64,000 nucleotides of DNA from Streptomyces sp. NRRL F-6492 (GCF_001280125.1 NZ_LGEG01000211.1:62001-126000), one strand, 5' to 3'; shown: positions 34,011 through 41,898, counted from the stretch's first letter. Numbers and translations: made by a program. The notes: generated by a model not told the origin, from the sequence alone.

Positions 34011-34372
34011 CGTCCGCCCTCCTCGGCCTGGATGACGGCGAGGTCGTCGGCGAGGCGCCGCAGGTGCATGGCGTGCACGGTGAGGGTGGCCGCGAACTGG
34101 CGGACCTCGGCGGGGTCGAGGGTGCCGGAGAAGTCCGCCAGCTCTACGTACAGGCCGGTGCGGCGCCGCTCGGCAACGGTGGCGAAGGGGTCCTGGGACA
34201 GCATGGCGACGAGGAGGGTGTTGCCCTCGAAGGTGAGGTCGTGCTGCGTGCCGAAGTGGGTGAGGTCGACGCGGTACCCGGGGATGTGGCCGGCGTGGCC
34301 GGTGCACCATCCTGGCTCGGGCAGGGTGACGTCGCCGTGGTCGATCGTCGGCAGGGTGATGAGGTGCTTCAC
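34007..34372 (-). CDS. Hypothetical protein (DUF6907-like)
   Basis: The 121-residue protein begins VKHLITLPTIDHGDVTLPEP and contains WCTGHAGHIPGYRVDLTHFG, a Cys/His cluster seen in DUF6907-type actinomycete proteins; the C-terminal half is helical (EVRQFAATLTVHAMHLRRLA). GTG start overlaps the upstream stop by 4 bases, and its stop overlaps the downstream GTG. Function unknown. Confidence 0.65.
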   Translation of the reverse strand: MKHLITLPTIDHGDVTLPEPGWCTGHAGHIPGYRVDLTHFGTQHDLTFEGNTLLVAMLSQDPFATVAERRRTGLYVELADFSGTLDPAEVRQFAATLTVHAMHLRRLADDLAVIQAEEGGR

Positions 34373-35250
34373 CGGGTCACCTCGGCGGTGTCGATGAGCT
34401 TCTCGACGGTGTCGAGTTGGGCCCGGAGCTCCGCGAGCCTGGTGCGGGCGTTGGCGGGGGTGAGGTCGTCGTTGAGGAACCCGACCCGGACGCCCTTGTC
34501 GCCCCAGTGCGTGATTCCGGCGGCCAGAACCTCCCCGCAGTCGACGTCCAGGAAGTCGGGCTCGACGCTCTCCCCGGTGTGCTCGACGTGCTGGCCGGTC
34601 TCGATGCACCAGGTGTGGCGGGGGCAGCGGCCCTCGGGGTGGTCCTGGTTGTAGGACCGCTCGAACAGCTCGGTGACGGCGGACAGGACGCCGTCCACGT
34701 CGCCGGTCTCGTCGATGTGGTCGAGGAGGATGGTGAAGATCTCGCGGCTGGCGGGCACGTCGGTGTCGCGGGCCAGCTCGACGAGCTTGTCGACCTTCTC
34801 GCCCTCGGTGAAGGCGGCGAAGATGCCGAGGGCGAGGCGGGCGTCGAGCGAGGTCATCTCGGCCGGGTCGTACCCGACGCGGAGGGTGGTGGCGTCGACC
34901 TTCTTGTAGACCATCTTGACGCCGAGGTCGAAGGTGGCCCGCTCGAAGCGGGCGGTGTGCACGGTCCGGTAGAGGGCCGTCGCCTCGTTGCAGCCGTCGC
35001 ACAGCCAGTACGTGATGCCGGTGGCGCCGGTGTGCTGGTAGGGCGCCGGCTGCTTGCAGTACGTGCAGCGCTCGCCGGGGGTCGCGGCGACCGGGAGGGG
35101 CTTCGGCTGGGCGGGGATGCCGTTCAGCAGGCAGGGCAGCCGGCCGGTGCGGGTGAGGTCGATTGCGGGGACGTGGGCGGTTTCCTGGTGGCGGTACGGC
35201 TGGACCAGGCCGCCGGAGGGCTTGAAGCAGGACGGTACGGTGATGGACAT
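34369..35250 (-). CDS. Zinc-ribbon hypothetical protein, first gene of the membrane operon
   Basis: The 293-residue protein carries a zinc-ribbon near residues 60-90 (CTYCKQPAPYQHTG ... YWLCDGCNEA), then a helical domain (SLDARLALGIFAAFTEGEKV) and a second Cys/His cluster (RCPRHTWCIETGQHVEHTGE). The C-terminal part is a DUF6907-like beta segment plus a coiled helix. Start ATG 35250 has a GAAGGGA RBS. It heads a seven-gene minus-strand operon down to 31851 with its own promoter at about 35346-35375. Function unknown. Confidence 0.7.
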   Translation of the reverse strand: MSITVPSCFKPSGGLVQPYRHQETAHVPAIDLTRTGRLPCLLNGIPAQPKPLPVAATPGERCTYCKQPAPYQHTGATGITYWLCDGCNEATALYRTVHTARFERATFDLGVKMVYKKVDATTLRVGYDPAEMTSLDARLALGIFAAFTEGEKVDKLVELARDTDVPASREIFTILLDHIDETGDVDGVLSAVTELFERSYNQDHPEGRCPRHTWCIETGQHVEHTGESVEPDFLDVDCGEVLAAGITHWGDKGVRVGFLNDDLTPANARTRLAELRAQLDTVEKLIDTAEVTR

Positions 35251-35345
35251 GGTTCGGTCCCTTCGAGAGAGGGTCGATCCGTAGGCCCTGAGCAGGTGGT
35301 GACACACCCGCTCGGGGCCGCCTCGTTTGCGGAGGCGATTGGTCC

Positions 35346-35375
35346 TATATAACAACATGCGGTGCTGGATAGCAA
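35346..35375 (-). promoter_or_regulatory. Candidate promoter of the minus-strand operon
   Basis: On the minus strand TTGCTA is followed after 18 bases by TATATA (GTTATATAGG), an unusually AT-rich -10 in this genome. It is about 100 bp upstream of the first gene of the operon. Confidence 0.5.
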
Positions 35376-35531
35376 CAGACTCGGATGAGGTGATCTCCGT
35401 CGGGCGGTACGTACCCCGTACACATGAGACTGAGATACGGGCTAATACCTGCTGTCATCAGCAAACAGTAAAAGGGCAGGTCAGGAGCCTGTCTGCGCGG
35501 CAGGGCAGGTCACGCGGGCGCTCCGTACGGA

Positions 35532-35574
35532 CTTGTAAAGCGGGGGTCGTCGGTTCGAACCCGACAGGGGGCTC
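35532..35574 (+). repeat. att core copy 2 (right end of integrative element)
   Basis: All 43 bases are identical to the tRNA-Thr copy. The 12-mer CACATGAGACTG occurs about 110 bp upstream, as it does on the tRNA side (22721). Two copies of AGGGCAGGTCA (35473, 35502) lie just inside, possible arm-type integrase or excisionase sites. Confidence 0.92.
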
Positions 35575-35580
35575 CAGGTG

Positions 35581-35630
35581 GGACACGCGAAGACCCCCGA
35601 CCGATCATGGTCGGGGGTCTTCGCGTGTCC
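35581..35630. terminator. A-type hairpin after att copy 2
   Basis: A 22-bp perfect stem with loop GATCAT; the inner stem GAAGACCCCCGACC recurs after att copy 4. A sequence ACGGGTGACATCAACGG follows in both places. Confidence 0.85.
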
Positions 35631-35733
35631 ACGGGTGACATCAACGGGGGCGGTCAGGGGCGGTCGGACCTTGGATGCCGTCGTGTGAGGGGCCGCTCCA
35701 TCGAGCTAGCTCAGCGGTCATCCCGCGGTTCGT

Positions 35734-36303
35734 TCACTCCGCGATCCGGGAGGCGGCCGTCTCCCACGGGGTCGGCTCCGCCACGTCTTCGTACTCGTCG
35801 GCGTCTTCCCGGTACCACCCCGTTCCCGCGAGCCAGGTTTCGAGCCACTCGGCCAGGCTCCCGGCGTCGACGAACCAGGCGGCGGCTCCGTCGTCCGTCA
35901 TGGCGTTCGGCTCGAAGAGAAGGACCGTGGCGGTCTCGCTGAGGCAGTCCACCGCGGCGTACATGGCGCAGCCCCAGTCGAGGATCGGCAGCACCCCCGC
36001 CGGCCAGTACGGTGTCTCGTCCTCGGCCGAGGCGGATCGTTCGGACCGGTACTCGCTCAGCGCCGTACGGCCTGCTCCAACCAGTGGAAGGAGTTGGTAA
36101 TCGGGGCCGAAGCCACCGTTGGCCACCTCCCGGTACAGGCTCGCCAGCAGGGACGGGAGGGCGAAGCCGAGAGCTGCCTCCGCCTCGGCGACATCCTCGG
36201 CAGTGGCGGCGGGGGGCAAGGCCGTAGAAGTGGCCTTGGCCTTCGCTGCTACGCGGGAGATGAGATCTTCGATCGCTATCACGTTCGGGATCTTGTCAGG
36301 CAC
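35734..36303 (-). CDS. SUKH (SMI1/KNR4) family protein
   Basis: The 189-residue protein has the SUKH pattern: ATAEDVAEAEAALGFALPSL followed by LYREVANGGFGPDYQLLPLV, then WGCAMYAAVDC and a C-terminal WLETWLAGTGW. In bacteria most SUKH proteins are immunity proteins neutralising polymorphic toxins, so this may be an orphan immunity gene carried as cargo; no toxin gene is adjacent. Start ATG 36303. It is the first passenger after the integrative element. Confidence 0.82.
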   Translation of the reverse strand: MPDKIPNVIAIEDLISRVAAKAKATSTALPPAATAEDVAEAEAALGFALPSLLASLYREVANGGFGPDYQLLPLVGAGRTALSEYRSERSASAEDETPYWPAGVLPILDWGCAMYAAVDCLSETATVLLFEPNAMTDDGAAAWFVDAGSLAEWLETWLAGTGWYREDADEYEDVAEPTPWETAASRIAE

Positions 36304-36390
36304 CTATGACAGAGGGCGTCGCCCTGTCGGGTCTCCCCCTGCAGGTGCCGTCAGACGCAAAACACCCTGATCGGGGGAGAGGCGCGAGGG

Positions 36391-36445
36391 GTGACGCGAA
36401 GGACCCCAACCGATGGTGCTGAGGGTCTTGGCGTGAAGCGTCACA
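36391..36445. repeat. Degenerate A-type hairpin remnant
   Basis: GTGACGC and GCGTCAC flank a decayed hairpin with the loop-proximal GACCCCAACCGATGG; TCACATCAACGG follows, as after the intact A hairpins. Just upstream, CCCTGATCGGGGG weakly resembles the end of the att core. It suggests that another att site once lay here. Confidence 0.45.
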
Positions 36446-36960
36446 TCAACGGTGGCGATGGGGCCGCTCGCCGTCGTGTGGACGAGCTTCGGGAGGAGGC
36501 CGACCGGATCCATGCCGAGCTGGCCGCGGCAGAGCGGGAGTGGAACGAGTGGGTCATTGCCCGCTCGCGTGTCGATGAGGTGCTGGCCCCGGACGGGAAC
36601 ACCGTCGGCCCGGATGCCTCCGAGAACCTGCAAGATCCCGGTCAACGGCCGGTGCTGCCCGGGCCGGCGGCGAAGCCGAAATCGGTGGTGCCGATGTGGC
36701 GCGCGGGGCTGGCCTGGTCGGTGCTGTCGGTGGACTACCAGCGTGTCCTGCAGGCTCTCGCGGGCCGGAGCCGGCTCGGTCAAGGACCTTTGACCTGCCA
36801 GGAGATGGCCGCTTGCTTCGGCCTGGACCCGGTGCCAGGGAAGGTGGAAGCGCTGTGGTCGAAGGCGAAGCGGCTGGTGGTCCGGGGCTGGCTGGTCGAG
36901 TCGGCGCCGGTCCGGTTCACGCTCGCGAAGGGCGTGGCCGGGCAAGGCGGCGGGTCATGA
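36433..36960 (+). CDS. Orphan helix-rich protein preceding a transposase
   Basis: A 175-residue protein from GTG 36433; the recognisable part begins at VDELREEADRIHAELAAAER, a coiled helix, and ends with a winged-helix-like segment (LTCQEMAACFGLDPVPGKVE, RLVVRGWLVESAPVRFTLAK). I recall similar proteins beside Streptomyces transposases but cannot name a function. The first residues overlap the hairpin remnant, so the native start may be the GTG at 36478. Its 3' end overlaps the convergent transposase by 44 bases. Confidence 0.55.
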   Translation: MKRHINGGDGAARRRVDELREEADRIHAELAAAEREWNEWVIARSRVDEVLAPDGNTVGPDASENLQDPGQRPVLPGPAAKPKSVVPMWRAGLAWSVLSVDYQRVLQALAGRSRLGQGPLTCQEMAACFGLDPVPGKVEALWSKAKRLVVRGWLVESAPVRFTLAKGVAGQGGGS

Positions 36961-37732
36961 GCGTCGTCATCGACCAGTGGACCATCGCCTCCGCACTGCT
37001 GATGGATCGCTCGAAGTCACGCACGAGGCGGCAACTTTGCATCAGGTGGGCGAAGAACCGCTCGACGATCCAGCGCTTGGGCAGCACAACGAAGCCGCGC
37101 ATGTCGTCGCTGCGCTTGACGATCGCGAGGGCCAGGGCCAGGGCCAGGGCCAGGGCGAGGGCGAGGGCGGCGAGGCTGTACTCGACGAGGCTGCCGGTGT
37201 AGCCGCCGTCGGCCCGGACCAGGGCCAGCAGGTGGTGCGCGGCGGCGACTTGGGCGAGTAGGACCTGGGCGGCGGCGCGGTCGCCGACATCGGCCGCGGT
37301 GACCATCACCGCGAGCAACAGGCCGAGGGTGTCGACCACGACGTGCCGCTTGCGCCCGTTGATCGGCTTGCCGCCGTCGAAGCCGCGGCTGTCGGATCCG
37401 ACGACGGCGTCGGCCTTGACCGACTGGGAGTCGATCACGCCCGCGCTCGGCTCCGGATCCCGCCCGGCCTGCTCGCGGACCCGGCGGCGGAGCCGGTCGT
37501 GGGACTCCCGGATCAGACCGCGGTCACGCCAGCGTCGGAAGAACGCGTAGACCCGGTCCCACGGCGGGAAGTCGCCGGGCATGGCCCGCCACTTGATCGC
37601 GTTGTCGACCAGGTGGCGGATAGCGTCCAGCATCGCGCGATGGCAATACACCTCCGGCTGCCCGCCATGCCCCGGCGACCAGCCCGGCGCCGGCAACAGC
37701 GGCCGGATCACCGCCCGCTCGGTGTCCGGCAT
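36917..37732 (-). CDS. IS5-family DDE transposase
   Basis: The 271-residue transposase shows the IS5-type N-terminal domain (YLVDN-like: AIRHLVDNAIKWRAMPGDFP, WDRVYAFFRRWRDRG), the catalytic Asp in GVIDSQSVKA, the second Asp in LVRADGGYTG and the Glu in WIVERFFAHLMQ. It appears full-length. Between the second Asp and Glu an (Ala-Leu)n run is encoded by a hexanucleotide tandem repeat, which may have altered activity. I could not define the terminal inverted repeats. Confidence 0.88.
   Translation of the reverse strand: MPDTERAVIRPLLPAPGWSPGHGGQPEVYCHRAMLDAIRHLVDNAIKWRAMPGDFPPWDRVYAFFRRWRDRGLIRESHDRLRRRVREQAGRDPEPSAGVIDSQSVKADAVVGSDSRGFDGGKPINGRKRHVVVDTLGLLLAVMVTAADVGDRAAAQVLLAQVAAAHHLLALVRADGGYTGSLVEYSLAALALALALALALALAIVKRSDDMRGFVVLPKRWIVERFFAHLMQSCRLVRDFERSISSAEAMVHWSMTTLMTRRLARPRPSRA
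37125..37166. repeat. Hexanucleotide microsatellite inside the transposase
   Basis: Seven tandem units of GCSAGG (GCGAGG once, GCCAGG four times, GCGAGG twice) encode an extra Ala-Leu repeat in the transposase catalytic domain. Confidence 0.85.
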
Positions 37733-38038
37733 GTCGGTTGGATAGCGGCGCTCACGCCCCCGTGGTCGCTGGCGTTCCCGAACCGATGAGCCAGGCAGTC
37801 ACACGCGAGGGTGGCCGAGCTGGACTCCGACTCGTCGACAGCGCAAAAATGCGGCAACAGGGCATTCTGGACAGCTCGTTGGCGTAGACACCCTTCCAGC
37901 TACCTAGAGGCCCTGTTCTCATGCACGGCAGCCGCCGCAGTCACCCGATTGACCGACACCCCTCGAGGTCGGAACGACGACAGTCGCCTCGCTTCCAAAT
38001 CGCTGGGATGGGCAAAGTGGCCTTGCCATACTGGTGGG
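37733..38038. other. Intergenic region, IS edge
   Basis: No supported gene. The sequence is less GC-biased than its surroundings and probably contains the upstream end of the IS. Short frames through it lack a domain; the frame open from 37811 continues into the next gene, but its first part is not conserved-looking. Confidence 0.4.
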
Positions 38039-38401
38039 ATGTGCTTTCGTGGAGGGACTCCGAACCGGCATTACGTGTGCTTGCCCTGCCGTTCTTCGTT
38101 CAAGAAGCGCGGCACGTGGGCAAGCCGATGCCCGCGCTGTGGTGGAGAGTTGATCGACGCGGGCCAGGACCTCGCTGTGCCGAAGCGGAGGGACACCGCT
38201 GGGTGGCGGACGTTGACTGCCCTACTGAACGCGGGTGTCACGTTCCACTCTGGCTGCTGTGATGGGCCCGGCTGGCGGCCTCGAACACCGCGCGAGGTAC
38301 GCGAGCGGCTGGCCGCCGCGGCCGGCACCGGCGTGCCGCTGAGCGTAGCGCTGACAACGGTCGACACTGACGAGCTCCGTTCCAGGCACACCGCACGCTG
38401 A
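38039..38401 (+). CDS. Zinc-ribbon protein of unknown function
   Basis: The 120-residue protein begins MCFRGGTPNRHYVCLPCRSS and has two C-x-x-C knuckles (CLPC, CPRCGGEL), then a helical C-terminus (TPREVRERLAAAAGTG). I recall near-identical proteins in many Streptomyces, sometimes wrongly annotated as deoxyxylulose-phosphate synthase; nothing enzymatic is visible. Start ATG 38039; the frame is open upstream. It is the last passenger before att copy 3. Confidence 0.75.
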   Translation: MCFRGGTPNRHYVCLPCRSSFKKRGTWASRCPRCGGELIDAGQDLAVPKRRDTAGWRTLTALLNAGVTFHSGCCDGPGWRPRTPREVRERLAAAAGTGVPLSVALTTVDTDELRSRHTAR

Positions 38402-38590
38402 GCCGTCGGCATGGCCCGTCCCGTACTCGGCAACGCGCGCCTGAATGAGACCTTCGTTCGACTGCCACACTTCAAGATCGGAAAGACAACAGCTTCTGAC
38501 ATCAACGACGGTGGACAACAGCAGTCGCACCCGGTCGGCCACAGCAGCTATCAGCAACCATCCTTCCCCGCCCAGTGTCACCCGATCGAA

Positions 38591-38633
38591 CTTGTAAAAC
38601 GGGGGTCGTCGGTTCGAACCCGACAGGGGGCTC
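38591..38633 (+). repeat. att core copy 3
   Basis: Forty-two of 43 bases match the tRNA copy (G to A in TAAAAC). The identity extends three bases further (TGT), as in the tRNA flank. It is preceded by CCCGATCGAA, shared with copy 5. Confidence 0.9.
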
Positions 38634-38891
38634 TGTGGGTGAAGGGCCGGCGCGGGGCATGATTCCCCGGTGCTGGCCCTTTCGCATGATCGCGGCCGTG
38701 TCACCTACGTGCCGGGAGGTCCGTCCTTGCGGGCTTGGCGGATCATCTCGCCGAGCTTCCCCGCGATGTGCTGATCGCGGGTGTTGCTCGTTGTGCGCGG
38801 GCGGAGAGGTGTGGTCCAGGGGGTGGGACCGCGTGAGCCCGCTGCGGGGAGCCCGGGGGCGGCGGGAACTGCTACAAGTTTCTCTACCTCA
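38634..38891. other. Gene-less start of block 3
   Basis: Contains the B hairpin and, from about 38771, a 115-bp segment that is repeated with roughly 80% identity at 42007. No gene is supported; open frames are artefacts of composition or remnants shared by both copies. Confidence 0.5.
38642..38672. terminator. B-type hairpin after att copy 3
   Basis: AAGGGCC ... GGCCCTT outer arms with an inner GGGG/CCCC stem; followed by TCGCATGATC. The same structure follows att copy 5, and a decayed version follows copy 6. Confidence 0.65.
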
Positions 38892-39365
38892 TCAAGACCG
38901 TGTACGGATGGACGTTCCCAAAGCGTCGAGTGCGCCCACGGCCGCGTGGATATGAGCCGGGCCGCGACGTGACCGTTCTCCCGCGCACCACCAGGACAGT
39001 CGCTCTTCCGTGTCCTCCCTTGGATGCATGCCCAGGCCATGCTCGGGGCACAGGGGCCACGCCTGCCACAGAAGCTCCATGACGGTCTCCTGCGCGGCAT
39101 CGGCGACGCTCGCCAGCGCGGGGGCAAGGCTGTCCTGTGAGTCCGGGTCCAAGTGGTTGCCGTGCCACTCGCCGTTGGCCATGGCGACGTAGACGTTCTC
39201 CGGCTCATCCGCATCGTAGGACGGAAGCGCCAGCAGCCGCAGGGGTTCCAGCTGGGGAAGCGTCACCGCCAGGTCCCGGTTCAGAAGGGCGAGAGCCTGG
39301 TCCCACACGGGGTACTCGCCCGGCGAGACGCGGCGAGGCTCAGGGGGGTCGAAGAGAGCGCACAT
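38892..39365 (-). CDS. Orphan passenger protein (possible immunity protein)
   Basis: The 157-residue acidic soluble protein (MCALFDPPEPRRVSPGEYPV) has no motif that I recognise. It contains YDADEPENVYVAMANGEWHG and a C-terminal Cys/His cluster (CPEHGLGMHPRED ... WWCAGE). Start ATG 39365 has GGAGG at 9 bases. Its size, acidity and cassette location resemble immunity proteins, but that is inference. It is the only gene of its block. Confidence 0.6.
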   Translation of the reverse strand: MCALFDPPEPRRVSPGEYPVWDQALALLNRDLAVTLPQLEPLRLLALPSYDADEPENVYVAMANGEWHGNHLDPDSQDSLAPALASVADAAQETVMELLWQAWPLCPEHGLGMHPREDTEERLSWWCAGERSRRGPAHIHAAVGALDALGTSIRTRS

Positions 39366-39552
39366 GAGCACCATCCTCCGCCATGCCGGGGACAGCCCCA
39401 ATCGCTCAACGGCGTCGCCGCCCTGCATAGACCGCGTGCGGGGGCTGACATCAGCGGCTGGCATCAACGACGCCGGACGGGTGCGTACACCAGTACCTCT
39501 GCCCGGCCGTCACGCCAATCGCCGAAAGCCGCCGCAGCGGGCCCGGATCGAA

Positions 39553-39595
39553 CTCGTAAAGCGGGGGTCGTCGGTTCGAACCCGACAGGGGGCTC
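39553..39595 (+). repeat. att core copy 4
   Basis: Forty-two of 43 bases match the tRNA copy (T to C in CTCGTAAAG). It is followed by an A-type hairpin, like copy 2. Confidence 0.9.
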
Positions 39596-39608
39596 CAGGT
39601 AGGAACGT

Positions 39609-39644
39609 CGAAGACCCCCGACCGATCATGGTCGGGGGTCTTCG
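39609..39644. terminator. A-type hairpin after att copy 4
   Basis: A 15-bp perfect stem CGAAGACCCCCGACC with loop GATCAT; stem, loop and following ACGGGTGACATCAACGG are shared with the hairpin at 35581. Confidence 0.85.
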
Positions 39645-39749
39645 GCATCCACGGGTGACATCAACGGCTGCGGTCGGCCGAGGGCGGCCGCGAGTGCGCG
39701 GTGCGAAATGCGGATGCTCGCTCCCGGGCCCGGCAGGCAGGATCACGGC

Positions 39750-40202
39750 ATGTCGACCGACGTCAGTGAAATGATCGAGTGCCGTCCGGGGGCCCGGCTG
39801 TGGGGTCCGGACGACGAGGACACGGTCTGGGAAGCGGGCATCGACCTCTTCCTGTTGAACAGGAGCAATGCCTACGACGGCCTGGCGTGCCTCTTCGGAA
39901 TCCGCAACTCCTTCGGTTTCCGCCCGCTCGCTGAGGGCCGCGGTTTCCCGGACGACGCGTCGGAAGGGCTGCGGCGTGAGTTCGCCGGCTACGGCGGCCC
40001 CCCAGACGTGCACGGGGCGACATGGGTGACCTGGGCCGAGCTGTACGCCGCTGACTGGCGGGAGACGGACGCCTCCGGCACACGAAGCCATGCGTCAGTC
40101 GCGGGGACCGACACCGACTGGGGCCGGGTCTGGAGCGTCATGCGCACCCTCAGTGAAGTCCACGGCGCGGAGAACGTGCGTCTCGTCGTGTGGTTCCACT
40201 GA
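39750..40202 (+). CDS. Orphan passenger protein of the block after att copy 4
   Basis: The 150-residue acidic protein starts with ATG 39750 (MSTDVSEMIECRPGARLWGP). It contains NAYDGLACLFGIRNSFGFRP and ends MRTLSEVHGAENVRLVVWFH; the central DVHGATWVTWAELYAADWRE is a conserved-looking core seen in several Streptomyces hypotheticals. There is no membrane segment and no catalytic motif. Function unknown; its genomic setting suggests cargo. Confidence 0.65.
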   Translation: MSTDVSEMIECRPGARLWGPDDEDTVWEAGIDLFLLNRSNAYDGLACLFGIRNSFGFRPLAEGRGFPDDASEGLRREFAGYGGPPDVHGATWVTWAELYAADWRETDASGTRSHASVAGTDTDWGRVWSVMRTLSEVHGAENVRLVVWFH

Positions 40203-40380
40203 CCTGACCCCATGCCGAGAGGGGGGGCAGGCCAGACCGCGGTCAAGGCACCCGGCTCCGCCGGGGCGCCGGCGAAGGGTCGGGACGGGGGCGTGATCCA
40301 CCCGGGCCTGCCCTTCCGTATGATCCGGTTCGCGCTGTCCCTGCGTGCCGGAAGGCGGGCCGCTCCCGTCGCGTACGGGT

Positions 40381-40490
40381 CCTCCGGTCGTCCGCGGTTC
40401 TGGCTCTGGCCGACCCGCCGTGGCAGCGGGACGTCTGGCTCGATCCGACGGAGTCCGAGGGTGTCGATCACGTCTTCCGATCTGGGCGTG
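40381..40490 (+). pseudogene. Fragment resembling SCO4402-family proteins
   Basis: In one frame the reading ALADPPWQRDVWLDPTESEG resembles the N-terminal signature of a Streptomyces hypothetical family that I remember as SCO4402-like. Upstream and downstream the frame is not conserved and there is no start with RBS. I take it as a small remnant in the 377-bp gap between two passenger genes; nothing else is seen in the gap. Confidence 0.3.
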
Positions 40491-40579
40491 CCGAGTCGCG
40501 CCATCCCGGAGCAAGGGCCCCGGCCGGCCGCTCACGGACCCTGTGGCCACTGAGGGCGGACGAGAAGTGAGGTGTGGCG

Positions 40580-41038
40580 ATGACGTTCTTCCGGTGCCGT
40601 GGCTGTCGCCGTGCGGTGACTCCGACGGTTGTCGAGCAGCCCTTGCCGAGCCATGGTTCGGATGAAGGGTGGTATCGGCCGGAGGCCACCGATCCAGACG
40701 AAAGCGGGCATTGCGGCGATCCCATCGTGCGAATGCCCCCGGGCGGATTCGCCGTTGATCCCGATCCGTCCGGGCCGCCCTACGTACTGGACGCGTCGTC
40801 CGGCTTCCTGGTCGAGTCCGGCCCCAGCGGCACCATCGTGCTCAACCCGGGCGACGGCCTAGGCCTGGAGGAGCATCCCGACATCGCGATGCGGCGCGGC
40901 CACTGCTGCGGGATGGACGGCGAGTGGGGACCCAACCTGGTGTGCGCCTGCGGCGCGGTCGTCGCCACCGTCTACTCGGACTGCTACCAGGTCCAGGAGC
41001 TGAGACTGCAACCCGGTGCCGTTGAGCGTTGCGCTTGA
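40580..41038 (+). CDS. Cys-rich orphan passenger protein
   Basis: The 152-residue protein starts with MTFFRCRGCRRAVTPTVVEQ (C-x-x-C) and contains GHCCGMDGEWGPNLVCACGA, so two Cys clusters may form one zinc site. The middle (GFLVESGPSGTIVLNPGDGL) is beta-rich. A GTG two codons upstream is an alternative start. Similar orphan proteins occur in Streptomyces genomes near SUKH-type immunity genes (memory). Function unknown. Confidence 0.65.
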   Translation: MTFFRCRGCRRAVTPTVVEQPLPSHGSDEGWYRPEATDPDESGHCGDPIVRMPPGGFAVDPDPSGPPYVLDASSGFLVESGPSGTIVLNPGDGLGLEEHPDIAMRRGHCCGMDGEWGPNLVCACGAVVATVYSDCYQVQELRLQPGAVERCA

Positions 41039-41285
41039 TCTCCAGGCACAGGGCGAGCCCCCATCGTCTGCCGATGGCGCCCCGCAGGACGTGGGCGATC
41101 TCCTCGGGCTTGAGGTCGATGCCGTCGAGCCCCTCCACGGTCAGCTGGATCTCCTCCAGCGACCTGCTCCAGCGACCAAGGGCGACCCGTCGAGACGGCA
41201 GACATTGTCGTACCCACCGCACTGTGCGAGATCGTCTACGAGATCCCCATCAACCGATGACGGGGCCGCGATCGACTCGGGAGGG
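41039..41285 (-). other. Gap with a possible minus-strand gene remnant
   Basis: On the minus strand SLEEIQLTVEGLDGIDLKPE and the adjoining helix HVLRGAIGRRWGLALCLEIK look like a piece of real protein, but no start, RBS or continuation exists. It is probably a decayed fragment. No promoter seen. Confidence 0.3.
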
Positions 41286-41801
41286 ATGAAGGTGGCGGGT
41301 GATCTCCAGTTCACCTGGGAACTGGTCGGCGTCGGGGGCGTCACGTACCGGATCGACGACGGCGTTTCGGAGCATGAGACCCATATCGGCTATTGCACGG
41401 ACGCCCTGGCCGACCTGCTGTACGCCATGACTGGACTCTACGGGGACTCGTCCGGTGAACGCTTTTCGTTCGACCGCGAACCCATGGAGACGAGGTGGCT
41501 GCTTCGGCGCCAGGGGGTGGATGTGGCCGTCGACGTCTTCGAGTTCCCGGACGGGGCGACGAGCTGGGGCTCGCTCGACGAGACGGGCGGCGTCCTTCTC
41601 TGGAGCTCCACCCAGCCCCGCAGCGTGCTGTGTCACGCGGTGGTGGAAGCGGTCGAGGTCGTGCTGCGGGAGCATGGTGAGACCGGGTACCAGGAGAAGT
41701 GGGTGCGGCACCCGTTTCCCGTTGCCGCGCTGCAAGACCTTCGACGGCTCCACCGGCGAGACGACGAGTGCGGGCGATGCCAGAGCACACCTGATTCCTG
41801 A
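41286..41801 (+). CDS. Orphan passenger protein (171 residues)
   Basis: The protein starts with ATG 41286 (MKVAGDLQFTWELVGVGGVT), a beta-rich acidic sequence with CTDALADLLYAMTGLYGDSS and a C-terminal helix (HAVVEAVEVVLREHGETGY). The composition and fold impression resemble polymorphic-toxin immunity proteins, but no family is recognised. GGAGGGATG gives a close RBS. It is the last gene before att copy 5. Confidence 0.6.
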   Translation: MKVAGDLQFTWELVGVGGVTYRIDDGVSEHETHIGYCTDALADLLYAMTGLYGDSSGERFSFDREPMETRWLLRRQGVDVAVDVFEFPDGATSWGSLDETGGVLLWSSTQPRSVLCHAVVEAVEVVLREHGETGYQEKWVRHPFPVAALQDLRRLHRRDDECGRCQSTPDS

Positions 41802-41898
41802 CATCCACGGCTGACGTCAATGACGGCGACGGTCGCGCCCGGTCAGTCGCAGCAGCCGTCAGTAGCACCCGCCCCTTGCTCAGGACCGCCCGATCGAA

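Larger units (their letters stand above)
22648..35574. mobile_element. Integrative element in tRNA-Thr (AICE-like, 12.9 kb)
   Basis: The element is bounded by the 3' part of tRNA-Thr (22648-22690) and an identical 43-bp copy (35532-35574). The tyrosine integrase lies 100 bp inside the tRNA end, then a regulator, an excisionase-like protein, primase-polymerase and a RepA-like ATPase, as in actinomycete integrative and conjugative elements. I found no FtsK/TraB-type transfer ATPase, so self-transfer is doubtful. The right half is a minus-strand operon of membrane and zinc-ribbon proteins. Both boundaries are directly seen; the class name is inference. Confidence 0.85.

Noticed and set aside
36301..36345. 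Inverted partial match to the att core (ACCCGACAGGG on the minus strand)
   Set aside because: Only 11-12 bases match and the flanks do not; likely chance in GC-rich DNA.
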